From the NCBI RefSeq assembly GCF_018604545.1, contig NZ_CP075896.1:1488001-1552000 (forward strand): a DNA stretch of 64,000 bases, read 5' to 3'. Positions within the stretch are counted from its first letter, which is position 1. Every line of letters starts with the position of its first letter. This DNA comes from Streptomyces koelreuteriae. GTDB lineage: Bacteria > Actinomycetota > Actinomycetes > Streptomycetales > Streptomycetaceae. Under the pieces are notes generated by a model. The model was not told the origin of the DNA, made no database searches, and saw nothing but the letters and a program-made list of their open reading frames with translations. Positions 41,403 to 49,750 of the stretch are shown piece by piece. Position numbers and translations under genes: made by a program.

Positions 41403-41724
41403 CACGCCTCCCCCGTGCCGACAGCGCTTCCGTACGGCCACTCAGTGTGCCCGCCCGAGGGACGCCGCCACAGACCCCGTCACGGCTCGGTGACCGGCGG
41501 CGTGAGAACGCGTCGCGGCTCGGCACCGCCCGGCGGGCGTCCAGAGCACACGGCACGCCGGGCGGGCGTCGCCCTCAACCTCTGCCCCCAGGCCCTCCGG
41601 CCTCGGAGTAACGATGGGATACGGTTTCCGCACCGCGCGCGTACGACCGCCGCGGTCGGCGCGGCCGGGCCCGCCACCGGCCGGACGGCGACAAGCCGGG
41701 CCACAACGTGAAGGAGCCGCAAGG
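41403..41724. other. Intergenic region upstream of the second LacI gene
   Basis: 322 bp without a credible gene. Near its right end it holds an imperfect 13-bp palindrome GGATACGGTTTCC (41617-41629) that resembles a LacI-type site with the ACGGTTTCC half of the AACCGGTT family, about 95 bp before the start of the LacI gene. The rest shows nothing recognisable. Confidence 0.4.
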
Positions 41725-42813
41725 GTGAGTCAGCGCAAGGCGACGAATGACGCCGGCCGGGCGACCATCCGCGATGTCGCGGAGCGCGCGGGCGTCTCCG
41801 TGGCCAGCGTCTCGCGGGTGCTGTCCGGCAACTATCCGGTGTCGGAGGAGCTGCGCCGCCGGGTGATGAAGGTGGTCCGGGAGCTGGACTACGTCACCAA
41901 CGCGCACGCCCGCTCCCTCGCCGGCGGCGGCACACCGACGGTGGCGATCCTCATCAACAACATCACCGGCGCCGCGTTCGCGCACGTCGCGAAGGGCGTC
42001 GAGGGCGCCGCCACCCTGCGCGGCTGGCTCTCCCTGGTCGGCACGACCGGCGACGACCCTGAGCGCGAGCTGGCCCTGGTGAACATGATGCGGCAGCAGG
42101 GCGTGGCGGCCGTGATCCTGCTCGGCGGCGCCTACGACTACGACGAGTACCAGCTGCGCATGGCCCGCTTCGCCCGTTCCCTGGACGCGGCCGGCTCGCA
42201 TCTGGTCCTGGTGGGCAGGCCCCCGCTGGAGGGCGACGTCCCGGCGACGACCGTCGACTACGACAACGAGGGCGGCGCCTACGCGATGGCCAGCCACCTG
42301 CTGTCGGCCGGTCACCGGCGCGTCCTCGTCCTGCCCGGACACGCGGAACTGACCACCGCCCAGGGCAGGTTGAAGGGAGCCCGGCGGGCCTTCGAGGCGT
42401 ACGGCGTGCCCTTCGAGGCGGGCATGGTCCGGCACGGCCCGTACGACTACGAGCACGGCTACGAGGCGGTTGAGGCGGCCCTGCGCGACACTCCGGACTT
42501 CACCGCCGTGCTCGCCGGCACGGACGTGGTCGCCGCGGGCGCCGCTCAGGCCCTGCGCGCGGCGGGCCTGCGGGTGCCCGAGGACGTCTCGATCGTCGGC
42601 TACGACGACATCCCCCTCGCCTCCCAGCTCACGCCCCAACTGACCACCGTGCACGTGCCGTACGAGGAGATGGGCCAGGTCGCGCTGCGCGCGGTGGCGG
42701 ACCGGCGCGAGGGCGGCGCGGGCCGCCGCAAGAGCGCCGACGGCGACCATCTGGTGCTGGGCACGCATGTCGTGGTCCGCAACTCGGTGCGGCCGCCGGC
42801 TGCGCGCGCCTGA
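41725..42813 (+). CDS. LacI-family transcriptional regulator (paralogue 2)
   Basis: 362 residues, GTG start with AAGGAG 8 nt upstream. The HTH (TIRDVAERAGVSVASVSRVL) and hinge are followed by a sugar-sensing domain. It is a clear paralogue of the regulator at 16895: VDYDNEGGAY, LSAGHRRVLVLPG, YDDIPLASQL and TTVHVPYEEMGQ. It lies directly upstream of a complete binding-protein-dependent sugar importer in the same direction, so it most likely represses that operon and is released by the imported sugar. The longer frame from 41614 would include the operator region and is rejected. Confidence 0.92.
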   Translation: MSQRKATNDAGRATIRDVAERAGVSVASVSRVLSGNYPVSEELRRRVMKVVRELDYVTNAHARSLAGGGTPTVAILINNITGAAFAHVAKGVEGAATLRGWLSLVGTTGDDPERELALVNMMRQQGVAAVILLGGAYDYDEYQLRMARFARSLDAAGSHLVLVGRPPLEGDVPATTVDYDNEGGAYAMASHLLSAGHRRVLVLPGHAELTTAQGRLKGARRAFEAYGVPFEAGMVRHGPYDYEHGYEAVEAALRDTPDFTAVLAGTDVVAAGAAQALRAAGLRVPEDVSIVGYDDIPLASQLTPQLTTVHVPYEEMGQVALRAVADRREGGAGRRKSADGDHLVLGTHVVVRNSVRPPAARA

Positions 42814-43197
42814 CACGCAAGCGTCGTTACGTAACCGTTTTCCCGAGACTTTACGGCCTCTCACGGGTGCCGTCGGCGTGCCCGCCCCGCTGCGGAGCGG
42901 CGACTCCTGCAGCGCCTTGAGCTGCACGTATGTCGGTCCGGGTGCGAGGCCTCGCCGTGCACCCGGTGATAACCCGCCGGACAATCCGCCGTAACAAATT
43001 GACGCGCACCTCTTGCTCTGAACGGATCTGTCCGCCTACCGTCCCAGCAACCGCTTACTACAGCTTCTGCTTGGCCGACCCCCCGCAACCGCGAGCCGAC
43101 GGTTTTCCGGCCGCCGTTCCCGGCCGGCACCACCGAGCCGCCGCCGTCCGCCGTCCTCTCGTTCTGAGAACGTCCTATTCCGAAGGATCACGGTCAG
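42814..43197. other. Promoter region of the second sugar-transporter operon
   Basis: 384 bp. It holds a perfect palindrome GTTACGTAAC (42826-42835) running into TAACCGTTTTCC, a TTGACG -35-like box (42999-43004) with only a weak -10 (ACGGAT) 17 bp on, and a LacI-type half-site GCAACCGCTTAC (43047-43058). No coding sequence is convincing. These elements fit control by the LacI protein encoded immediately upstream. Confidence 0.5.
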
Positions 43198-44535
43198 ATG
43201 AACTTCACCAGCCCCCGGAGAAGGTTCGCCTCCGCCGCTGTCGCGGGCATCGCGCTGACAGGTCTGCTCTCCGCCTGCGGCGGATCCGGCTCGGGCGACG
43301 ACGCCGCGTCGAAGTCCGGTCCGGTCACCCTCCCCTACTGGGGCTGGGCCAACGGGCAGGAGGCGGTCGTCAAGGCGTTCAACGCCTCGCACAAGGACAT
43401 CCGGCTGAAGTACACCAAGGTCACCGACCAGCTCACCATGCAGAAGCAGCTCACCAACGCGGTGAAGGCCGGCAACGCCCCCTGCCTGGTGCAGAACACC
43501 GCCGAGTACGTGACGAGCTGGGTGTCGCAGGACGCGCTCGCCGACATCACGCGGTATGTCGAGGGCGAGAAGGACACGTTCAACACCGGCGCCTGGGCGA
43601 GCGCGCAGGTGCAGGGCAAGCTCTACGGCGTTCCCACCAGCTCGGCGCCGCAGTTCACGATCTACCGCACCGACATCTTCGAGAAGTACGGCCTGAAGCC
43701 CCCGGCCACCTGGGACGACTTCATCGCCGCCGGCAAGGTGCTGAAGAAGCACGGCATCAAGATCACCAACTACGCCGGTGAGGACCCGAGCACCCTGGAG
43801 GTGCTCGCGATGCAGGCCGGTGCCCACTGGTACGCGATCGACGGCAACGCCTGGAAGGTGAACTTCCAGGACGAGGGCACCCTCAAGGCCGCGAAGGTCA
43901 TCCAGGAGATCATCGACAACGATCTGAACGCCAAGCTGTCCTTCGCCGACTACGCGGCCGTGCAGCGCAGTTACGACACCGGCGCCACCGCGACCCGGCA
44001 GATCTCCACCTGGCAGATGGCCGGCATGGTGCAGAACTTCACCAAGTCCTTCGGCGACTGGGCGCTCGCGCCCTGGCCGACGTACCAGGGCGAGGCGGCC
44101 AAGACGCCGGCCGGTACGAATCTGACCGGCAGCGTGACCCTGGTGACCAAGCAGTGCGAGAACCAGGAGCAGGCGGCCAAGGCGGCGCTCTGGATGTCGA
44201 CGAACCAGGACGCCGTCAAGACGATGGCGAGCCCGGAGACCGGCAACGGCGTGATGCCGGCGCTCAAGGACAGCGGCTCCTACGTCGGTGAGTCGATCTC
44301 GCGGAAGCTGCTCGGCGAGAACTACGAGCCGGCGCAGAAGGTCGTCACGGACAGCCTGGGCACCGTCACCACCGACTGGACCTACGGACCCAACTGGACC
44401 GCGATGTTCACCGAACTCCAGGCGGGCTGGGCCAAGGTGGTCAACAAGCAGGAGAAGGTCACCGACCTGCTCGCGCACATGCAGGAGTGGACGGTCAAGG
44501 ACCTGAAGTCCCGCGGTATCAGCGTCAAGGGCTGA
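43198..44535 (+). CDS. Extracellular sugar-binding lipoprotein (second ABC importer)
   Basis: 445 residues, GAAGGA upstream of the ATG. Lipoprotein signal PRRRFASAAVAGIALTGLLSAC with lipobox LSAC. The mature protein is a MalE-like cluster-B solute-binding protein: VTLPYWGWANGQEAVVKAF, AGNAPCLVQNTAEYVTSW, YGVPTSSAPQFTIYRTDIFE and LKPPATWDDFIAAGKVLKKH. It captures an oligosaccharide outside the cell and feeds the two permeases that follow 7 bp downstream. The regulator upstream is LacI paralogue 2, and a GH43 enzyme follows the operon, so arabino- or xylo-oligosaccharides are plausible substrates. Confidence 0.92.
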   Translation: MNFTSPRRRFASAAVAGIALTGLLSACGGSGSGDDAASKSGPVTLPYWGWANGQEAVVKAFNASHKDIRLKYTKVTDQLTMQKQLTNAVKAGNAPCLVQNTAEYVTSWVSQDALADITRYVEGEKDTFNTGAWASAQVQGKLYGVPTSSAPQFTIYRTDIFEKYGLKPPATWDDFIAAGKVLKKHGIKITNYAGEDPSTLEVLAMQAGAHWYAIDGNAWKVNFQDEGTLKAAKVIQEIIDNDLNAKLSFADYAAVQRSYDTGATATRQISTWQMAGMVQNFTKSFGDWALAPWPTYQGEAAKTPAGTNLTGSVTLVTKQCENQEQAAKAALWMSTNQDAVKTMASPETGNGVMPALKDSGSYVGESISRKLLGENYEPAQKVVTDSLGTVTTDWTYGPNWTAMFTELQAGWAKVVNKQEKVTDLLAHMQEWTVKDLKSRGISVKG

Positions 44536-44542
44536 GGCATCG

Positions 44543-45427
44543 ATGACTCGCTCCCTGCGCTGGAAGGGCGCCGCGTTCACGGTGCCCTTCCAGCTCGGCT
44601 TCGTCTTCCTGTATCTGCTCCCGATCGGCTACGCCGCCTACGAGTCGCTGTTCACGGAGAAGCAGTCCGGGCTCGGCCTCGGCGGCGCGACGACGGAGTT
44701 CGTCGGGCTCGACAACTACACCCAGGGCCTGACCGACTCGGCGTTCATGGACTCCGTCCTGCGGGTGGTGCTCTTCGCCTGTGTGCAGATCCCGTTCATG
44801 CTGCTGGTCAGCCTGCTGCTGGCGCTGTTCCTGGACGCGCTGACCTCCAGGGTGGCGAGCCGGTTCCGGATCCTGCTGCTGGTGCCGTACATGATCCCCG
44901 GCGTGGTCGCGGCGATCGTGTGGGTCAATCTCTACAGCCCGGACGTCGGCCCGCTCACCCCGATCGGCCACGCCCTCGGCTTCGACTGGAACTTCTTCGC
45001 GCCGTCGATGGTGTGGCCGTCCATCGGCAATCTGCTGACCTGGCACGGCATCGGCTACAACATGGTGATCATCTACTCGGCGCTGCAGGGCGTGCCGCGC
45101 GAGCTGTTCGAGGCGGCGCGGCTGGACGGCGCCTCCGAGCTGCGGATCGCGCGCAGCATCAAGATCCCGTTCGTGCGCGGGGCGCTGGTCCTGACCGGTC
45201 TGCTGTCGATCATCCAGATGCTGCAGATCTTCAACGAGCCGGCGCTGTTCCGGAACATCACCCCGCAGACGGTCAGCGACAGCTTCACCCCGATCATGAT
45301 CATCTACAACCAGGCGTTCAACGCGGGCAACTACCACTACGCGGCCGCCCTGTCCGTGCTCCTGGCGCTCATCCTGGGTGTCGCCTCCTTCCTCTTCTAC
45401 CGGCTCACCTCGAAGGAGGCCGACTGA
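44543..45427 (+). CDS. Carbohydrate ABC transporter permease, MalF-type (second importer)
   Basis: 294 residues, six membrane helices, EAA loop FEAARLDGASELRIARSIKI. It starts 7 bp after the binding-protein gene and shares one base with the start of the next permease (TGATG). It forms half of the membrane channel and needs an ATPase encoded elsewhere, presumably MsiK. Confidence 0.92.
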   Translation: MTRSLRWKGAAFTVPFQLGFVFLYLLPIGYAAYESLFTEKQSGLGLGGATTEFVGLDNYTQGLTDSAFMDSVLRVVLFACVQIPFMLLVSLLLALFLDALTSRVASRFRILLLVPYMIPGVVAAIVWVNLYSPDVGPLTPIGHALGFDWNFFAPSMVWPSIGNLLTWHGIGYNMVIIYSALQGVPRELFEAARLDGASELRIARSIKIPFVRGALVLTGLLSIIQMLQIFNEPALFRNITPQTVSDSFTPIMIIYNQAFNAGNYHYAAALSVLLALILGVASFLFYRLTSKEAD

Positions 45428-46344
45428 TGGTGCTGACCGAGCGGACCGCCACCGAGCGGCCCGAAGTCCGGGGCGTGCGGCGCCTGTCCCGCCCGGATCC
45501 GGCCTCGCGCGGGCGGGGCGGCCAGCGCTTCCTCCTCGTCGGGCTGGTCCTGGCGAGCGTCTACAGCCTGTTCCCGGTGTGGTGGCTGATCGTCGCCGCG
45601 ACCAAGGACCGCACGGCGCTGTACCAGAGCAACGGCCTGTGGTTCTCGGGCTGGCATCTGTGGGACAACCTGCATCAGGTGTTCACCTACCAGGACGGCA
45701 TCTTCCTGCGGTGGACGGCCAACTCGCTGCTGTACGCCGGGGTCGGCTCGCTCGGCGGCACGCTGATCGCCCTCGCGACCGGGTACGGACTGGCCCGGTT
45801 CGACTTCCCGGGCCGCAACGCGATCTTCGCGTGTGTCGTGGGCTCGTTCCTGATCCCGATCGCGCTGCTCACGCTCCCGCTGTATCTGCTGTTCTCGGCG
45901 ATCGGCATGGTGGACACCCCCTGGGCGATGCTCGTCCCCTGCCTCATCAACCCGTTCAGCGTCTATCTGGCCAAGGTGTACACCGAGGCCACGATCCCCT
46001 ACGAGCTGCTGGAGGCGGCGCGGATCGACGGCGCCGGCGAGCTGCGGATCTTCTTCAGCATCGTGCTGCGGATGATGACGACGGGCGGCGCGACGGTGTT
46101 CCTGCTGGCCTTCGTGAACACCTGGAACGCCTTCTTCCTGCCGCTGACGGTGCTGCGCGGCAAGGAGAACTGGACGCTCAACCTCGGCCTCTACAACTGG
46201 ACGGGCACCCGGCTGGAGTCCGGCATCGACCTGACCGGTCTGGTGCTGACCGGGGCGCTGCTGTCCATCGTGCCGATGGCGATCATGATGGTCGCGATGC
46301 GCCGCTACTGGCGGACGGGCGTGACGCTCGGCGCCCTCAAGTGA
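45427..46344 (+). CDS. Carbohydrate ABC transporter permease, MalG-type (second importer)
   Basis: 305 residues. ATG 45427 has AAGGAGG 7 nt upstream and overlaps the previous stop. A basic N-terminus (about 1-35) is followed by six helices and the EAA loop LEAARIDGAGELRIFFSIVL. It completes the importer encoded at 43198-46344. A strong GC hairpin lies 26 bp beyond the stop. Confidence 0.92.
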   Translation: MVLTERTATERPEVRGVRRLSRPDPASRGRGGQRFLLVGLVLASVYSLFPVWWLIVAATKDRTALYQSNGLWFSGWHLWDNLHQVFTYQDGIFLRWTANSLLYAGVGSLGGTLIALATGYGLARFDFPGRNAIFACVVGSFLIPIALLTLPLYLLFSAIGMVDTPWAMLVPCLINPFSVYLAKVYTEATIPYELLEAARIDGAGELRIFFSIVLRMMTTGGATVFLLAFVNTWNAFFLPLTVLRGKENWTLNLGLYNWTGTRLESGIDLTGLVLTGALLSIVPMAIMMVAMRRYWRTGVTLGALK

Positions 46345-46369
46345 TCCCGGCCGGCCTCCTTCCCTGACT

Positions 46370-46410
46370 CCCGGGGGCCGCGGGTGACCCGACTCCCCGC
46401 GGCCCCCGGG
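46370..46410 (+). terminator. Strong GC hairpin between transporter operon and GH43 gene
   Basis: CCCGGGGGCCGCGG and its exact complement (14-bp arms, 46370-46383 and 46397-46410) around a 13-nt loop. There is no T-tract. It may end or attenuate transcription between the transporter genes and the GH43 gene, or protect the 3' end of the transporter mRNA. Confidence 0.6.
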
Positions 46411-46435
46411 TGCCCGACTCCCCCGGAGTTCCCGC

Positions 46436-48025
46436 GTGACCGTCCTGCACAACCCCGTCCTCCGCGGCTTCGCCCCCGACCCCTCACTGATCCGGGTCGG
46501 CGACTGGTACTACGTGGCCACGAGTTCCTTCGAGTGGTTCCCGACGATCCCGATCCACCGCTCCCGCGACCTGGCCCACTGGGAGTACGCGGGGCACGTC
46601 GAGGGGGCGGCGCCCGGGGGCACGCTGGCCGGGGTGCCCGACTCGGGCGGCGTCTGGGCTCCGTCGCTGAGCTGGGACGGGGAACGGTTCTGGGTGACGT
46701 ACACCGTCGTACGGTCGGTCGGCACGCCGTACTTCGACCTGGACACCTACGTCTCGACGGCCACCGGCGTGGGCGGCGCGTGGAGTGCCCCGCGCCGGGT
46801 GGTGAGCCATGGGTTCGATCCGGCGCTGTTCCACGAGGACGGCCGGCTGTGGCTGCTGAACCTGCAGAACGACCATCGGCCGGGAGGGCGGCGGTTCGCG
46901 GGGATCGTCGTCACGGAGCTGGACCGGGACACGCTGACACCCGTCGGGCGGACACGTCTGCTGCTCCAGCACGACCGGCTGGTCGAGGGGCCGAAGCTGC
47001 TGCGGCGCGAGGGCTGGTACTACCTGGTGCTCGCCGAGGGCGGCACGGGCTGGGAGCACGGGGTGCGGGTGGCCCGCGGCCGGGAACTGACCGGGCCGTA
47101 CACGCTCGACGACCGGCCGCTGCTGACCACGCGGGACGACGAGGGCGTGCCGTTGCAGAAGGCCGGGCACGGCGAGCTGGTCGAGACGCCGGAGGGGCGG
47201 TGGCTGCTCGGTCATCTGACGGCCCGTCCGCTGCACACGCCGCAGGGCCGTCGCTGCACGCTCGGCCGGGAGACCGCGATCCAGGCGGTGACCTGGGACG
47301 CGGAGGGCTGGCCCCGGCTGCGGCAGGGCGGTTGGCACCCGGCGGTCGACGTCGACGTGCCGACCCGGCCGCACCCGCTGCCGCCCGCCGCCCCGCCCGA
47401 GGGCTTGTCCTGGCCGTGGAGCACCCTGCGCGAGGCGCCGGATCCGTCCTGGGCCGATACGACGGCACGCCCGGGCTGGATCCGGCTGCGCGGCCGGCAG
47501 GGGCCGGAGTCCCGCTGGGCGACCAGCCTGCTGGCGCAGCGCGTCACCGAGCACCGCGCCGAGGCCGAAGTCACCGTCGAGGCACGGCCGGTGACCTTCG
47601 CCCAGGCCGCGGGGCTGGTGCTCCGGTACGACGCCGAGGCGTATCTCAGCCTGGACCTGACCTGGGCGGAACCGGAGGGCGAGCCGCAGCGGGGGCAGCA
47701 GTGGAGCGGGGGTGGTCGTACGGTGCTCAGCCTCGTGGAGCGGGATGAGCACGGTGCGCGGCAGGTCGCCGTGGTGGACGTGCCGGTGGAGGCACCGGTG
47801 ACGTTGGGGGCGACGGTCGAGGGGGCCGACGCCCGGTTCTGGTACGTACGGGACGGGGTGCGTACGGCGGTCGGACCGGCCCTGGACTTCAGCCGGCTGT
47901 CCGACGACCACGGTTCCCGGCTGCGCTTCACCGGGGCGATGGCGGGCATCCACGCCCGGGACCTCGTCGACGCGGCGTTCACGGCGGACTTCACGGGATT
48001 CCGGCTGACCTGCACACCCGGCTGA
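46436..48025 (+). CDS. Cytoplasmic GH43 beta-xylosidase/arabinofuranosidase-like enzyme
   Basis: 529 residues, no signal peptide. The GH43 propeller (about 1-315) begins VLHNPVLRGFAPDPSLIRVG. The base Asp is in APDPSLI, the second Asp in GFDPALFHED and the acid Glu in LVEGPKLLRR. A C-terminal beta-sandwich domain (about 325-529, GH43_C2/DUF1349-like) completes the subfamily 11/12-like layout. Such enzymes release xylose or arabinose from short oligosaccharides inside the cell, which fits its position behind the importer. GTG start at 46436 with GGAG upstream. Confidence 0.87.
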   Translation: MTVLHNPVLRGFAPDPSLIRVGDWYYVATSSFEWFPTIPIHRSRDLAHWEYAGHVEGAAPGGTLAGVPDSGGVWAPSLSWDGERFWVTYTVVRSVGTPYFDLDTYVSTATGVGGAWSAPRRVVSHGFDPALFHEDGRLWLLNLQNDHRPGGRRFAGIVVTELDRDTLTPVGRTRLLLQHDRLVEGPKLLRREGWYYLVLAEGGTGWEHGVRVARGRELTGPYTLDDRPLLTTRDDEGVPLQKAGHGELVETPEGRWLLGHLTARPLHTPQGRRCTLGRETAIQAVTWDAEGWPRLRQGGWHPAVDVDVPTRPHPLPPAAPPEGLSWPWSTLREAPDPSWADTTARPGWIRLRGRQGPESRWATSLLAQRVTEHRAEAEVTVEARPVTFAQAAGLVLRYDAEAYLSLDLTWAEPEGEPQRGQQWSGGGRTVLSLVERDEHGARQVAVVDVPVEAPVTLGATVEGADARFWYVRDGVRTAVGPALDFSRLSDDHGSRLRFTGAMAGIHARDLVDAAFTADFTGFRLTCTPG

Positions 48026-48068
48026 GCGCGGCGGCGCGTTCGGGGTATCGAAAAGCGATGCTCGATTC

Positions 48069-48094
48069 TGCTCGGAACTGCTTCTCTCCGAGCA
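48069..48094. terminator. Hairpin between GH43 and GH109 genes
   Basis: TGCTCGGA-ACTGCTTCTC-TCCGAGCA, 8-bp perfect arms around 10 bases, 44 bp after the GH43 stop and 5 bp before the -35 of the next promoter. It may be a terminator or an operator; there is no T-tract. Confidence 0.45.
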
Positions 48095-48098
48095 CGTA

Positions 48099-48128
48099 TT
48101 GACATGCCACGGTCGAAGCCCTCAGAGT
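48099..48128 (+). promoter_or_regulatory. Sigma-70-type promoter of the GH109-like gene
   Basis: TTGACA (48099-48104), 18 bp, CAGAGT (48123-48128), giving an untranslated leader of roughly 60 nt before the ATG at 48197. Confidence 0.55.
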
Positions 48129-48196
48129 CATGCCCCGAAAGTCCCGACAGTGCCCCGGCAGTGATGCGAGCCACCTCACCGAGGAGTGTTGCCGTC

Positions 48197-49621
48197 ATGT
48201 CCGAAACACCCGCTGTCTCACGCCGACTGCTCCTGGGCGGAGCCGTCGCCACCGGTGCGCTCGCGGCCGGGATGAGCTCCGCGGCACCGGCCGCGGCCGC
48301 CGCGACCGGGCAGGCGCCCCGCCGCCGTCCCGGGCAGAAGTCGATGATCGGCGTGCCGTTCGAGGCCCACAGAACCGTCCGCGTCGGTGTCATCGGCCTG
48401 GGCAACCGCGGCGCGGGCATGGTCGAGGGCTGGGCGGCCGTGCCCGGCTGCACCGTGACCGCCGTCTGCGACATCCGCGCCGACCGGGCGCGCCGCGCCG
48501 CCGACCGGCTGGTGAGCAAGGGCAAGCCCCGCCCCGCCGAGTACGGCGGATCGGCCGGCTCCTACGCCCGCATGCTCCGGCGCGACGACATCGACCTCGT
48601 ATATGTCGCCACGCCCTGGGAGTTCCACCACGAGCACGGCAGGGCCGCGCTGCTGAGCGGCAGACACGCGGTGGTGGAGCTGCCCGTCGCGACCGAACTG
48701 CGCGAGCTGTGGGACCTGGTCGACACCTCCGAGCGCACCCGCAGGCATCTGCTCCTCGCCGAGAACTGCAGCTACGGCCGCAATGAACTGGCCATGCTGC
48801 GGATGGCGCACGCCGGTGTGTTCGGCGACATCACCAACGGCCATGGCGGCTACCTCCACGACCTGCGTGAACTCCTCTTCTCCGACACGTACTACACCGA
48901 CTCCTGGCGGCGGCTGTGGCACACCCGCAGCACCGCGTCCCTCTACCCGATGCACGGGCTGGCCCCGATCGCGGCGGCCATGGACGTCAACCGCGGTGAC
49001 CGCATGGCCACCCTGTCCGCCACCGCGACCGCCCCGAAGGGGCTGGCCGACTACCGCGAGCGCTTCGTCCCCCGGGACCACCCGTCCTGGAAGGAGACGT
49101 ACATCAACGGGGACCTGGTCACCTGTCTCATCGAGACGGAACGGGGCAGGGTCGTCCGGGCCGAGCACGACGTGAGTTCACCCCGGCCGTACAGCAGGAT
49201 CAACACCCTCGCCGGCAGCCGCGGGATCGTCGAGGACTACACCGGGCCCAGCCCGACCGGCGCACGCGTCTACCTGGAACCGGACCACGGCGGCCACACC
49301 TGGCGCGACTTCGCCGACTACCGCAAGGAGTACGACCACTGGCTGTGGCGGAAGGTCGGCGACGACGCCGCGAACAACGGCGGTCACGGCGGCATGGACT
49401 ACGTCCTGCAGTGGCGCACCGTCCAGCTCATGCGCGCCGGGCTGGTGCCCGACATCGACGTCTACGACTCGGCCGCCTGGTGCGCGGCGGTCCCGCTGAG
49501 CGCCGCGTCCCTGGAGCGGCAGGGCCGCCCGGTCGAGATCCCGGACTTCACCCGTGGCGCCTGGGCCGGCCGACGGCCCGGCCTCGACTCGGACCCGACG
49601 GAGATGCCGCCCGTCGGCTGA
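48197..49621 (+). CDS. Secreted Gfo/Idh/MocA-fold protein, GH109-like glycosidase
   Basis: 474 residues. ATG 48197 has GAGGAG about 11 nt upstream. A Tat signal (SRRLLLGGAVATGALAAGM) indicates export with a bound cofactor. The Rossmann domain starts VGVIGLGNRGAGMVEGW. The GH109 pattern follows: VCDIRADRARRAADR, YVATPWEFHHEHGRAALLSG, NCSYGRNELAMLRMAHAGVF, GYLHDLRELLF and LYPMHGLAPIAAAMDVNRGD. GH109 enzymes use tightly bound NAD for an oxidation-elimination mechanism, classically as alpha-N-acetylgalactosaminidases. The sugar cleaved here is unknown. It follows the GH43 gene and precedes the third LacI gene. Confidence 0.87.
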   Translation: MSETPAVSRRLLLGGAVATGALAAGMSSAAPAAAAATGQAPRRRPGQKSMIGVPFEAHRTVRVGVIGLGNRGAGMVEGWAAVPGCTVTAVCDIRADRARRAADRLVSKGKPRPAEYGGSAGSYARMLRRDDIDLVYVATPWEFHHEHGRAALLSGRHAVVELPVATELRELWDLVDTSERTRRHLLLAENCSYGRNELAMLRMAHAGVFGDITNGHGGYLHDLRELLFSDTYYTDSWRRLWHTRSTASLYPMHGLAPIAAAMDVNRGDRMATLSATATAPKGLADYRERFVPRDHPSWKETYINGDLVTCLIETERGRVVRAEHDVSSPRPYSRINTLAGSRGIVEDYTGPSPTGARVYLEPDHGGHTWRDFADYRKEYDHWLWRKVGDDAANNGGHGGMDYVLQWRTVQLMRAGLVPDIDVYDSAAWCAAVPLSAASLERQGRPVEIPDFTRGAWAGRRPGLDSDPTEMPPVG

Positions 49622-49706
49622 GACGCCCCGGCCGGCCACGACACCCGGCCCGGACGTGATCCACCGGCATTCAGTCGCCTGTCTACCCGCCGTCCTGCCC
49701 CGCACC

Positions 49707-49712
49707 TAGAGT
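49707..49712 (+). promoter_or_regulatory. -10 box of the third LacI gene
   Basis: TAGAGT, 2 nt upstream of the operator-like site at 49714. No good -35 is seen. Confidence 0.5.
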
Positions 49713-49713
49713 A

Positions 49714-49725
49714 GGAAGCGCTTTC
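49714..49725. promoter_or_regulatory. LacI-type operator-like site in front of the third LacI gene
   Basis: GGAAGCGCTTTC, centred on the perfect palindrome AAGCGCTT, directly after the -10 box and 26 bp before the ATG at 49751. The position indicates autorepression. Matching sites lie at 4601, 4657 and 39552. Confidence 0.65.
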
Positions 49726-49750
49726 TGCCCGGTGGAGAGGTGGGTTCCCG

